This document shows, in pieces, positions 15,799-24,482 of a DNA stretch of 64,000 nucleotides. The DNA comes from MedAcidi-G1 sp000817085. GTDB taxonomy: Bacteria; Actinomycetota; Acidimicrobiia; Acidimicrobiales; MedAcidi-G1. The notes under the pieces are model-generated. The model did no database searches and was not told where the DNA came from. It was given only the letters and a program-made list of their open reading frames with translations. The position numbers and the translations under genes were made by a program. The DNA lies in contig JBJLAO010000001.1 in assembly GCA_045568635.1 (NCBI GenBank), forward strand, positions 248,001 through 312,000. Reading direction: 5' to 3'. How positions within the stretch are numbered: the first letter of the stretch is position 1; every line of letters starts with the position of its first letter.

Positions 15799-16047
15799 TC
15801 AATCGACAAAGTCGACGTCTATTTCAATTTCGTCGTTTATAGCTGCAGCTCTAACCACTGTTCTGATTGCGTTCGCAACCCTTCCCCTGCGGCCGATGAC
15901 TCGACCCATATCTTCTTCAGCGACTGTCACAGCAAATACGCATCTTCCTTCACCAGAACTTTCAATATGAACTTCTTCTGGCTCACTAACTAAAGACTTG
16001 ATTAAATATTCAAGAACTCCGTGAGCTGTTGGTGCCGTCTCACTCAT
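15799..16047 (-). CDS. khpA: KH-domain RNA-binding protein KhpA
   Basis: This 82-residue protein consists almost entirely of one KH domain with the RNA-gripping GxxG loop in GRVIGRRGRVANAIRTVV. Its position between rpsP and rimM is characteristic of KhpA, which partners KhpB (Jag) in cell envelope and division control in Gram-positives. It starts four bases inside the rpsP end, so it is coupled to S16 translation. Confidence 0.94.
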   Translation of the reverse strand: MSETAPTAHGVLEYLIKSLVSEPEEVHIESSGEGRCVFAVTVAEEDMGRVIGRRGRVANAIRTVVRAAAINDEIEIDVDFVD

Positions 16048-16580
16048 GACTTTTCTTCCTCTTCTGCTGGTTCTTCAGCTGCTGGTTCTTCAGCTGCTGG
16101 TTCTTCAGCTGCTGGTTCTTCAGCTGCTGGTTCTTCAGCTGCTGGTTCTTCAGCTGCTGGTTCTTCAGCTGCTGGTTCTTCAGCTGCTGGTTCTTCAGCT
16201 GCTGGTTCTTCAGCTGCTGGTTCTTCAGCTGCTGGTTCTTCAGCTGCTTTTTCTGCTTCCTGAGCTTTTCTTGAAGGCTTGGACTCCGCAACGGGTGGCT
16301 CTGTAATGCTGGTTCCTTCTGGTAAACCTTTGTAGTCATCCCAAGCGCCTGAAATTTTCAATAACTTCTCGACTCTCTCGGAAGGCTGTGCACCTTTATT
16401 TAGCCAGTGAACGGCTTTTTCATTCTCAATTTCTATAACTGATGGATCCTGCTTTGGATCATAAAAACCTATAACTTCAATAAACTTTCCATTACGTGCT
16501 TTACGCTTATCCGCCGCTACAACTCGGTAGGTAGGTTGCTTCTTCTTGCCCATTCGCATCAAACGAAGTCTTACGGTCAC
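16044..16580 (-). CDS. rpsP: 30S ribosomal protein S16 with PAAEE-repeat tail
   Basis: S16 is an early assembly protein of the 30S body. The GTG at 16578-16580 gives MTVRLRLMRMGKKKQPTYRV, the family start; an in-frame ATG 63 bases upstream adds unrelated residues. Residues 1 to about 85 are the S16 core (GFYDPKQDPSVIEI). A linker follows, then twelve PAAEE units and AEEEEKS, giving 178 residues against about 80-90 in short S16s. Actinobacterial S16 often has Ala/Glu tails, but perfect tandem DNA repeats are unusual. Confidence 0.95.
   Translation of the reverse strand: MTVRLRLMRMGKKKQPTYRVVAADKRKARNGKFIEVIGFYDPKQDPSVIEIENEKAVHWLNKGAQPSERVEKLLKISGAWDDYKGLPEGTSITEPPVAESKPSRKAQEAEKAAEEPAAEEPAAEEPAAEEPAAEEPAAEEPAAEEPAAEEPAAEEPAAEEPAAEEPAAEEPAEEEEKS
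16068..16247 (-). repeat. 15-bp tandem repeat in rpsP, 12 identical units
   Basis: Twelve copies of tggttcttcagctgc lie in exact register and encode AAEEP on the minus strand. I saw no base differences among the copies, so the array is recent or actively homogenised. Copy-number change keeps the frame because the unit is a multiple of three. Confidence 0.97.
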
Positions 16581-16613
16581 GTCTATACCACTCTCTCTTT
16601 TTCTAACTAATCT

Positions 16614-16634
16614 AAAGATATTTTTTGTATCTTT
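16614..16634 (-). promoter_or_regulatory. hairpin in the rpsP leader
   Basis: Aaagata and tatcttt form a seven-base stem with a seven-base loop, 33 bases upstream of the chosen GTG of rpsP. An imperfect 23-base palindrome around agaattaattct lies further up (16715-16737), between the HtrA stop and rpsP. They may mark a leader structure and an operator or terminator respectively. Confidence 0.35.
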
Positions 16635-16762
16635 ACAGTCCAACAGTCTGCCTTATTCTGACAGCATTCGCTCCACTTTAAATAAACACACAAAAAATTT
16701 AGACTTTACATTCTCATTTAAGAATTAATTCTAAATGGTAAAATCCAACATTCAAGCATCAC

Positions 16763-18061
16763 CTACTGGTACTCATCGTCTAATGAAGCCAGAGTAACAA
16801 CAGCTTCTGAAATTTTTTCTCCTCTAATGTATTCGAGAATAATCTTCTCATCTGGAAGTCTAAGTTGGATATCGGCTCTTAGAGCTTGCATGTTTAAGAT
16901 TGGCCGCCTATCGACGCGAACAATCAGATCCCCTACTTCTAAACCTGCTTCACGTGCTGGTGATGCTTCTTGGACTTCTAGCAATAAGGCTCCTGCTCTT
17001 CCATCTGTGGGTGTCTCTCCTAGTATTCCCAAAAAAGCAGTCCCTATAGGTTCTCCAGAAATTAATCGCTGTGCTACGAGTAAAACCGTGTCGCTAGGAA
17101 TCGCAAAACCAACTCCAACATTTGCGGACAAAAAACCCTCTGTTCTTATTGAAGTATTCATACCTATTACATGTCCGTTTCTATCAGCAAGCGGCCCACC
17201 AGAGTTGCCGGGATTTATGGGGGCATCGGTTTGAATCATCGCTACCCCTGCACATTCCGCACTCATTGAACCAGCAATTTCGCAACCGTATGAAGGTTCT
17301 ACTCGCCCGATAGCACTTACGATTCCAGCTGTAACTGTTTGATTTAATTCAAAAGGACTTCCGACCGCTACAGCTAGTTGGCCCACGCGAAGGTTTTGGG
17401 TTGAAGCAAAAACTGCGGGAGTCAAACTGTTATCAGTGTCTTCGAGTTCGATTACCGCCACGTCGCGCCTAATATCCGATCCAATAACTTTTGCTTCTAC
17501 CATTCGTCCGCTCGGAAGTAAAACTTGAAGCTTTTCGGAATCTCCTAACACATGGGCATTAGTAACCACTCGCCGATCATCATCTAAAGCTATTCCCGAA
17601 CCCTGACCTGTTTCAGAACGAACTATCACCACTGAACGAGAGACTGTGTCTGCTACCGCCACTACTGGTTCTATTTCTGAGTTTGACAAAGTCATCTCCG
17701 CGATAATCGCAGCTACCTCGATTTCTGTTAGTTCTGAAGAATTATTCGCAAGTGCCTCCATCAATTCTTGCACTGCAAAGATTTGATCCGACGCCAAATT
17801 CACTGACGACAATTCACTATCTTCTCCATTGACCACCCAAGCTGCAATAAATACTCCAGTTAAAGAAACTATAAAAAACCCTGCGGCAAGAAATAACAAT
17901 CCAACTTTTTTCATATTTTTTTGATCTGAGAGCACAGGCGAAGGCAACAAATCTGGAAATGTTTGTTCGTTTTGATCAGAACTCATTACTTCTGATTCTT
18001 TTATTTCTTTTTCTCTAAAAGTTTCTGGTTTTTCTGTGAACGGTTCTGGCTCTTCTTCCAT
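16763..18061 (-). CDS. membrane-anchored HtrA/PepD-like serine protease
   Basis: This is a trypsin-fold protease with one C-terminal PDZ domain, probably acting on misfolded envelope proteins. Residues 1-50 are cytoplasmic and acidic, and 52-77 are a membrane segment. The triad is visible as His170 in VVTNAHVLG, Asp200 in RRDVAVIELE and Ser287 in NPGNSGGPL. PDZ spans about 340-425 (AREAGLEVGDLIVRVDRRP). It lies 41 bases downstream of a sensor kinase and response regulator. That arrangement matches mycobacterial MprA-MprB-PepD, an envelope-stress circuit. The match is by architecture and order only. Confidence 0.92.
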   Translation of the reverse strand: MEEEPEPFTEKPETFREKEIKESEVMSSDQNEQTFPDLLPSPVLSDQKNMKKVGLLFLAAGFFIVSLTGVFIAAWVVNGEDSELSSVNLASDQIFAVQELMEALANNSSELTEIEVAAIIAEMTLSNSEIEPVVAVADTVSRSVVIVRSETGQGSGIALDDDRRVVTNAHVLGDSEKLQVLLPSGRMVEAKVIGSDIRRDVAVIELEDTDNSLTPAVFASTQNLRVGQLAVAVGSPFELNQTVTAGIVSAIGRVEPSYGCEIAGSMSAECAGVAMIQTDAPINPGNSGGPLADRNGHVIGMNTSIRTEGFLSANVGVGFAIPSDTVLLVAQRLISGEPIGTAFLGILGETPTDGRAGALLLEVQEASPAREAGLEVGDLIVRVDRRPILNMQALRADIQLRLPDEKIILEYIRGEKISEAVVTLASLDDEYQ

Positions 18062-18102
18062 GAAACAAATCTATTATCTCTAGTCAAAAAGAACTCAATA
18101 TT

Positions 18103-19281
18103 TTACTCTTTTACCAACCTAGGCAACCAGATCGTAAAAGTGGATCCCACGCCCTTAGTTGAGCGAACAGTGCTTCTGCCGCCATGGGTCTCAACAATTG
18201 TTTTCACTATTGCCAAACCAAGGCCTGAACGACCAGCTTCACGCGCTGATACTTCATCAGCCTTCCAAAAACGGTCAAAAACTTTTTCAGAATCTTTGGG
18301 ATCCAACCCGTAGCCTTCATCACGAACAGAAATCCAAACCATTTCTTTATCGCTTCCTGCTTTCACATAAATATGCTTACCTTTTTCAGATACCCGAATG
18401 GAGTTACTTAAAATATTTGCAAAAGCACGCCTCAAAGCTAAATGGTCACCTACAACCTCTAAATAAGAATCGCATTCAAGCAGAAGCGAAACCCCTAAAG
18501 ACTTAGCTTCTGCTTGAAAATCCTCAACCGTGTTAACTACTAGTTCAGTCAAATCTAAATCAACACGCTGCAAATCAGGACGTTCGTGATGGGCATAAAG
18601 TAGCAAGTCATCTACAAGTTTTCCCATACGTTCTGAAGCTCGATTTGCTACTTCGTTGGCTGCACCAAAATCTTCAATCGTTGAATCTGGATCCGCACTA
18701 ACGACTTCCAAATTTGCTCTCATAACAGCCAACGGATTTCGCAACTCATGCGCTGCCTCTTCAAGAAATTCGCGTTGATTTCTAAAAGCCTTATCGAGTC
18801 TTGCGAGCATGTCATCAAAAGTGTCCGCTAAATCGCGGAGTTCGTCCGACGGTCCTCTTAAATCAATTCTTTTAGACAAGTCAGTAGCAGATATTTCGCG
18901 TGCTGCGATAGAAATATGTTTTATAGGTTTCAGAACAATTCCTGCAACATACCAACCAACCATGAGACTTATTAGTAGCAGCCCAGCTAGCGCTAAAAAT
19001 ATGTAGTCGCGGAGTTGCTCAACCGCATTTCGATTAACTTTTTCTTCAAACAGAACTAATTCTTCGATTTCTTCAAATGAATTAGAGTCATCGCTGTTTA
19101 ATTCGGCTTGTTGGATCTTTATGTGTTGCTGCGCGACCTTCTCATCCGAAAGTGACTGTGTAAATGAAAGATAAATAACACCTAAAACTACTGCGGCTAA
19201 ACCGAATAGGAGCACAGAATAGAGCAAAGCTATTCGCATCCTGATACTTCCGAGTCTTTGAGTTTTTTTACTTGAATTCAA
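18103..19281 (-). CDS. sensor histidine kinase, MprB-like
   Basis: A two-membrane-segment sensor kinase (segments about 16-38 and 94-116) has a short extracytoplasmic loop of roughly 55 residues. HAMP follows at 117-165. The dimerisation domain has His178 in EEAAHELRNPLAVMRANL. The ATPase domain shows ILSNSIRVS (N box), VRDEGYGLDPKD (G1) and GRSGLGLAIVKTI (G2). It starts at TTG with AAGG upstream, nine bases after the response regulator stop. Pairing with the regulator and the downstream HtrA protease suggests envelope-stress sensing; the signal is unknown. Confidence 0.94.
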   Translation of the reverse strand: MNSSKKTQRLGSIRMRIALLYSVLLFGLAAVVLGVIYLSFTQSLSDEKVAQQHIKIQQAELNSDDSNSFEEIEELVLFEEKVNRNAVEQLRDYIFLALAGLLLISLMVGWYVAGIVLKPIKHISIAAREISATDLSKRIDLRGPSDELRDLADTFDDMLARLDKAFRNQREFLEEAAHELRNPLAVMRANLEVVSADPDSTIEDFGAANEVANRASERMGKLVDDLLLYAHHERPDLQRVDLDLTELVVNTVEDFQAEAKSLGVSLLLECDSYLEVVGDHLALRRAFANILSNSIRVSEKGKHIYVKAGSDKEMVWISVRDEGYGLDPKDSEKVFDRFWKADEVSAREAGRSGLGLAIVKTIVETHGGRSTVRSTKGVGSTFTIWLPRLVKE

Positions 19282-19290
19282 TACTTAGCC

Positions 19291-19995
19291 TTACTTGTCA
19301 AAAGTTTCTTGAAGTGGATCTTCTAGTAATCGATACCCACTACCAACAACTGTTTCTATCAAGTCAACCTCATCTTCGATTGATATTTTACGCCTCAACG
19401 TTCCGACAGTTACTCGCACTGTGTTAGTAACTGGGTCGGCATGCTCATCCCATACATGATCCAACAACTCTGATTGGGAAATCACTTGACCAGGTTTCGA
19501 CATGAAATATCGCAATAGAGTGAACTCTTTTGAAGTTAGTTCAAGTAATCTTCCACCTCTTTTAGCTATGTGTCTGGAGGTATCAACAATAAGCGGACCT
19601 ACTTCTATCAGAGAGCCTGTTTGTCCAGAATCACGACGAAGCAATGAGCGAACTCTTGCGGCCAATTCATCGAAAGAAAAAGGTTTCACCAAATAGTCGT
19701 CGGCACCTACATCTAGGCCTCGAATCCGATCCTCAATAGTGTCTCTGGCAGTGAGCATTAGTACTCGTGGTGTGATTCCCTGGAAAGAGGAAGTTCTAAG
19801 TGCGTCACATACTTCGAGACCATCTAAGCCCGGCATGTTCAGGTCCAAGCAAACTAAATCGTATGGATTCCACGATGCTTTAGCTAAAGCTTCCTCGCCA
19901 CTAGTAGCAGTATCTACTGCATAACCTTCTCGCTTAAGTCCACGCTCTAGAGCAGTTACTAGATCAGGTTCATCATCAACTACTAGAATACGCAC
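19291..19995 (-). CDS. OmpR/PhoB-family response regulator, MprA-like
   Basis: The receiver domain has the acidic pair DD at residues 7-8, phosphoacceptor Asp51 in VCLDLNMPGLDGL, and the switch Lys in DDYLVKPFSF. A winged-helix DNA-binding domain occupies about 130-225 (LTSKEFTLLRYFM, VRVTVGTLRRKI). It starts at GTG with a GAGGTAG ribosome site. It is the first gene of the regulator-kinase-protease operon and probably controls its own operon, as MprA does; no operator was identified by eye. Confidence 0.95.
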   Translation of the reverse strand: MRILVVDDEPDLVTALERGLKREGYAVDTATSGEEALAKASWNPYDLVCLDLNMPGLDGLEVCDALRTSSFQGITPRVLMLTARDTIEDRIRGLDVGADDYLVKPFSFDELAARVRSLLRRDSGQTGSLIEVGPLIVDTSRHIAKRGGRLLELTSKEFTLLRYFMSKPGQVISQSELLDHVWDEHADPVTNTVRVTVGTLRRKISIEDEVDLIETVVGSGYRLLEDPLQETFDK

Positions 19996-20045
19996 ACTTT
20001 GACGCTACCTCGACTAGCAAGTGTGAGGTAATCAGAGAGCTATTT

Positions 20046-23000
20046 CTAGCTGGCTAGCATGCCTAGACGTTCTGCTGAACGCGTTGCCCCTACTCTTTCG
20101 CTGACAACTTTTGAAGAACCGCCTGAGGCCATAGAAACCCCATAAAGGCAATCTGCCGCTTCCATGGTCCTCTTCTGATGAGAAACTATTAGAAGTTGAG
20201 ATTCATCACGGAACTGATCGACCAGTCCGAGAAAACGGAAAAGATTTGCATCATCTAATGCAGCTTCAACTTCGTCCATTACATAAAACGGTGAGGGGCG
20301 GCTTCGGAAAACTGCAAAAAGAAAAGCAAGGGCTGTCAAAGATCTTTCGCCTCCAGAAAGTAGAGAAAGTTTTTTTACATTTTTTCCTGATGGTCGAGCT
20401 TCAATATCTATTCCTGTATTGAGAAGATTTTCCGGATCAGTTAAAGACAATTCTCCATGTCCTCCTGGGAACAGGACCTCAAATAAATCGCCAAAATTAG
20501 TTGCTACTTCAGCAAATGCTGAAGCGAAAACCTCTTTGATTTCAATATCGATAGAACGAATTACCTTTCGTAATTCTTTTCTGGTTGAGCGAACATCTTC
20601 AAGTTGTTCTTCGAGAAATTCATAGCGTTCTCTTAGATCATCAAATTCGTGCAATGCTAAAGGATTTATTGGCCCAATGAGCTTAAGTTCTCTCTCAAGT
20701 TCAGCTATCCGTTCAGAAACGGTTACCCCTTCGGGTAAATCCGGAGCAGACAGTTCGCCTATCGAATTGGGTTCTCTGTCGAATTCAGCTCTCATCGTTT
20801 CGGTCAAATTCTCTAGCCTTAACCGAGTCTCCGCTCTTTCTATCTCTAAACGAGACTGCTCTTCCCTCAAAGTCCTTATTTCATCTTCTCTTTTTCTGCG
20901 TGCTGACCGGAGCTCATCTAATTGTGAGGTTACTGCTCGAACACGATCAGATTGGTCTCTGCGATGACTTCTCAACTCTGTTAAATGCTGTTCTATGACT
21001 TCGGCTCTACCGTCAAGCGAATCAATTAAGAAAGACGTGGCTCTTCCTTTCTTTTCAATTATTTCACTCCGCACAGCCACTTCTTTTCTTTCACCAGAAA
21101 GTTTTTCTAAACGGTCATCGAGTTCTCTGACTCTCGCTTTCACAACGGCTGATCTTCCCTGAATATCAGCAAACCTCACTTCGCATTCTGTTCGTCTAGC
21201 GGCAGTTTCAGAAGATCTGCTTTCAAGTCGACTTCTTTCATCTGTCATTCTCTGGGCTGCTTGAACTGAAGTTTTTTCTGCTTCTTCTAGCTCTTCTAAC
21301 CGGATTTGCAATTCAGTTATTTGACGTGTTTCATGTTTAATGCGTTGATCATTTTCATTAACTCGATCTTTTATTGTTTGGTTTTCCACATCATTAGCTT
21401 TTTGTTCAACTTTGATTTTCTGAAGCAAGTCAGACAGGGAGGACTCAATACGTTTACACTCTTGGAATTTTTTCTGCTTAAGGTCTAAGCGATTTTCAAT
21501 CTCTTTGGTTCGCTCTTCACTCTCGGAAAGAACGGCTTGTTTTTCCTCTACGTTTCGCTCTTCTGCTGAGAGACGATTTTCAGCATTTTCCAAAATGCTC
21601 TTTATATTCCCTTGGTTTTTTTGCCCAACTCTCCATCCAAGATGACCAAACCTGTCACCGCTCTTATTTATAACGGTGATTTCAGGATGGCTGACAACAA
21701 TTTCAACTATCTCACGTAGGTCACCTTCATGAACTATCACATTGGCAAGAAGTTGATCTAGAAATGGATTTAGATTTTCATTCGTTGAACTAACATGTCC
21801 ACGAAGCGGGTTTTCAGCATTTACAGCATGCTGTTTTTCAAATTGGGTATCAATAGCTACTACCGAAGCAGATCTTGCTTCCACGTCAATTTTACTTAAT
21901 GCTTCTATTGCATTTTCTTTTGTATCAAAAATGACCGTAGAAAGGAAATCTCCGACTGCAGATGCAAAAGCCTTTTCAAAACCAGCCTCTATTTCTATTA
22001 AATCTGACAAAAACCCCAAACTCCCGTTACTGGTTACTGCCTGTTCATCTGCCGGTGTCTGACCGATACTGCTAATTGCCTGTGTCAACCCCTCTATCTC
22101 TATTCGGGTACTACGTAAGTTCGCTTTTGCTTCGGCTAATTCTTCCCATGCAGAATTGCGGATATTTATTTGCTTTTTTGCCTCTTCATTATCGTGAGTA
22201 ATGCTTTCCGATAAAGTCTCATTTTCTTGTCTGACTGACCCCAGATCTGAACTTGTTGAGCTTAATTTTTTGTTGAGTTCTATTTCAGGGTGTTTAACTT
22301 CATCTAACTTCTCTTGGAATCGATTTTTTTCAGATTCTTTTTGATTGACTGAAGCTTTTAGAACGCCTAGCTCACCGCGTATCTCTGAAGCTCGGCCTCC
22401 TATCACGGGAACTCCATCGGCCCAATCGGTTTTAAAAGTTGCCCAGTCGGCTGTTAATTCTTCATCTATCTGCTTCAGGGTCTCAAGTTCGGGAGAAAGA
22501 GATTCTTTTTCTTTACCTAAACTTTCCTCTTCTTTTTTTGCTTTAGCTAGCTCAATCTCCAGCCCAGCTATTACTTCTGATGAAACAAGAGTGTCACGAT
22601 CTCGCTCTATTCCTTTTTGACGTTCCAATAAAACTGCTTTAAGACCCCGTGCGCGTTCCCTAAGAGCCTCAAACCGAACTAATTGGTCACCCAGATCGTC
22701 TTCTCCTCTTGAGGCTAATTCACTTTCGGCTGTTGAAATTTTAGTTTCGAACTGCTTTAGTTCGTTTACGCCGAGAGTTTCACGTTTAGCGAGATCCGAT
22801 CTTCTCTCTGACTCGTTTGAAGCTAAGTTTTTCAATTCCTTAAATTCTTTATTAAATCGGAATAAACGAAGAGATTTCAATTCTTCCAAGAAGTTGCCAT
22901 GTTTTCTTGCAGCTTCTGCTTGCCTCTCTAATGGTTTTAATTGTCTTTTAACTTCACGCTGCATATCGCCAAGCCGATCAAGATTCGAACCTGTCGCATC

Positions 23001-23543
23001 AAGTCGCCTTTCTGACTTTTCTTTCCTCTTTCGAAATTTCAAGATTCCTGCGGCGTCTTCGATGATGGAACGACGGTCTTCTTCTCGTGCATTCAGAACA
23101 GCATCTATTTGACCTTGTGAGATAATCACGTGTTGTTGTCTTCCAACACCAACGTCTGAAAGCAACTCTTGGATATCAAGCAATCTGCATGGTGAACCGT
23201 TAAGTGAATATTCACTTTCTCCGCTTCTAAAAAGAGTTCTGGTGATAGTAATTTCTGGAAAATCTAAAGCAAGACTGCTATCAGAATTATCGATTGTTAA
23301 AGATACCTCTGCTCTACCAAGAGCACTTCTGTCAGTTGTACCGGCAAAAATAACGTCATCCATTCTTTGTGATCTAACTGCACTGGGAGCTTGCGCCCCT
23401 AAGACCCACGCAACCGCATCTACAACATTGGATTTGCCGCTTCCATTTGGTCCTACAACCGCAGTTACACCGGGCTCAAGGTCAAGTGTGGCTGAGTCAG
23501 CGAAAGACTTGAAGCCTTTTATGTTTAGACGTTTTAAGAACAC
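20046..23543 (-). CDS. smc: chromosome segregation ATPase SMC
   Basis: SMC with ScpAB compacts and aligns chromosome arms. The 1,165 residues show the full layout: Walker A GPNGSGKSNVVDA (31-), the Q-loop region, a first coiled coil about 170-490, a hinge about 500-650 with GFEKAFASAVGDFLSTV, a second coiled coil to about 1000, the signature LSGGERSLTALAF and Walker B YVMDEVEAALDD. It follows the mutM-locus gene by 72 bases. In many actinobacteria ftsY and ffh lie between smc and rpsP; here a stress-regulation operon does. Confidence 0.97.
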   Translation of the reverse strand: MFLKRLNIKGFKSFADSATLDLEPGVTAVVGPNGSGKSNVVDAVAWVLGAQAPSAVRSQRMDDVIFAGTTDRSALGRAEVSLTIDNSDSSLALDFPEITITRTLFRSGESEYSLNGSPCRLLDIQELLSDVGVGRQQHVIISQGQIDAVLNAREEDRRSIIEDAAGILKFRKRKEKSERRLDATGSNLDRLGDMQREVKRQLKPLERQAEAARKHGNFLEELKSLRLFRFNKEFKELKNLASNESERRSDLAKRETLGVNELKQFETKISTAESELASRGEDDLGDQLVRFEALRERARGLKAVLLERQKGIERDRDTLVSSEVIAGLEIELAKAKKEEESLGKEKESLSPELETLKQIDEELTADWATFKTDWADGVPVIGGRASEIRGELGVLKASVNQKESEKNRFQEKLDEVKHPEIELNKKLSSTSSDLGSVRQENETLSESITHDNEEAKKQINIRNSAWEELAEAKANLRSTRIEIEGLTQAISSIGQTPADEQAVTSNGSLGFLSDLIEIEAGFEKAFASAVGDFLSTVIFDTKENAIEALSKIDVEARSASVVAIDTQFEKQHAVNAENPLRGHVSSTNENLNPFLDQLLANVIVHEGDLREIVEIVVSHPEITVINKSGDRFGHLGWRVGQKNQGNIKSILENAENRLSAEERNVEEKQAVLSESEERTKEIENRLDLKQKKFQECKRIESSLSDLLQKIKVEQKANDVENQTIKDRVNENDQRIKHETRQITELQIRLEELEEAEKTSVQAAQRMTDERSRLESRSSETAARRTECEVRFADIQGRSAVVKARVRELDDRLEKLSGERKEVAVRSEIIEKKGRATSFLIDSLDGRAEVIEQHLTELRSHRRDQSDRVRAVTSQLDELRSARRKREDEIRTLREEQSRLEIERAETRLRLENLTETMRAEFDREPNSIGELSAPDLPEGVTVSERIAELERELKLIGPINPLALHEFDDLRERYEFLEEQLEDVRSTRKELRKVIRSIDIEIKEVFASAFAEVATNFGDLFEVLFPGGHGELSLTDPENLLNTGIDIEARPSGKNVKKLSLLSGGERSLTALAFLFAVFRSRPSPFYVMDEVEAALDDANLFRFLGLVDQFRDESQLLIVSHQKRTMEAADCLYGVSMASGGSSKVVSERVGATRSAERLGMLAS

Positions 23544-23615
23544 TTACGCGACCATAGTCAGTAAGCAAAGAGTCTTGGTTTCATTCAGAAAAAATTTTAA
23601 TTTTAAACTCTGAAG

Positions 23616-24482
23616 TTAAACCTGAGTTTCGCAAAAAAATGTCCATCGACCCTTATGTTTTACCTTTTGAACAGGTTTCTTACTTGTAGGGCTGAACAAA
23701 CCTTCTCGTCCATAAACTGCCAGATGTTCAGCGAATCCACCTGATTCTCCGAAAATATCAACAAATTGTCTTTCTTCGAGTGATGTACCACGATGTTTAA
23801 CTGCTTCAACAATCACTTCAACCACGGAGCGATAGAGACGCCTTACCTCTTGTATCGAGAGAGAATCACTTTGTCGATCATGCCGTAGCCCTGCATGAAA
23901 AAGAATTTCATCGCTGTATATGTCGCCTACACCCACAACTACTGATTCATCACATAAAAGAGACTTCAAATCAATTGACTCTTCTTCCCTCAGCACTCTC
24001 TTTGCGAATTCAGTCCATGGCTCTGGCTCAACGGCTGGGTCCATTCCCATGAGCCTGAACTCCGGGAATTTCTCTTCAACGAACTCCGGGTCTTCCAGAT
24101 CTTCTAGAGAAAATACACTAACTCTCGAACTCTCCTCAGGATCTATGAGCCTTAGTTGACCTCCTACTGTGAAAGTAATTTTTAAAACGGTGTCTTTATC
24201 AACGGCTTCTTTCGTCGCATGTCTTCTTAATGACGCCCCCGCTCCAAGCTTTATGAAAAGAAGTTTTTTCTTGTCTAGCTCTGTCATTATGTAGAGACCT
24301 TTTCGCTCCACTAAGCCCAGTTTTGTGCCAACGAGTTCTGAATTGAATGCCTTCTTATTTTTAGGATCTTCTATAACAGTAGTTGAAGAAACATCAACTG
24401 ATTTAACTTTTTTTCCTCCTATTTCACGATCAAGATCACGTCTAAGCGTTTCAATCTCTGGGAGTTCTAGAGGGAGACTCAC
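23616..24482 (-). CDS. degenerate Fpg/MutM-family protein, zincless, catalytic residues lost
   Basis: This is clearly an Fpg/Nei homolog by its N-terminal domain (LELPEIETLRRDLD), H2TH helices (LLCDESVVVGVGDIYSDEILFHAGL) and C-terminal hairpin (AVYGREG...KGRWTFFC). Fpg chemistry uses the N-terminal Pro in M-PELPEVET; here it is Leu and preceded by MSLP. The start is fixed by a GTG overlapping the rnc stop with AAGGGG upstream. The RRxKY lysine (Lys57) aligns with Leu, GIGNIYADE has Asp for Asn, and only one of four zinc cysteines remains. It occupies the standard rnc-mutM-smc position. It may be a DNA-binding protein without glycosylase activity. Confidence 0.88.
   Translation of the reverse strand: MSLPLELPEIETLRRDLDREIGGKKVKSVDVSSTTVIEDPKNKKAFNSELVGTKLGLVERKGLYIMTELDKKKLLFIKLGAGASLRRHATKEAVDKDTVLKITFTVGGQLRLIDPEESSRVSVFSLEDLEDPEFVEEKFPEFRLMGMDPAVEPEPWTEFAKRVLREEESIDLKSLLCDESVVVGVGDIYSDEILFHAGLRHDRQSDSLSIQEVRRLYRSVVEVIVEAVKHRGTSLEERQFVDIFGESGGFAEHLAVYGREGLFSPTSKKPVQKVKHKGRWTFFCETQV

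Noticed and set aside
16021..16306. Plus-strand repeats encoding Ser/Ala/Gly or Leu/Val runs over rpsP
   Set aside because: Antisense reading of the PAAEE repeat in an essential gene.
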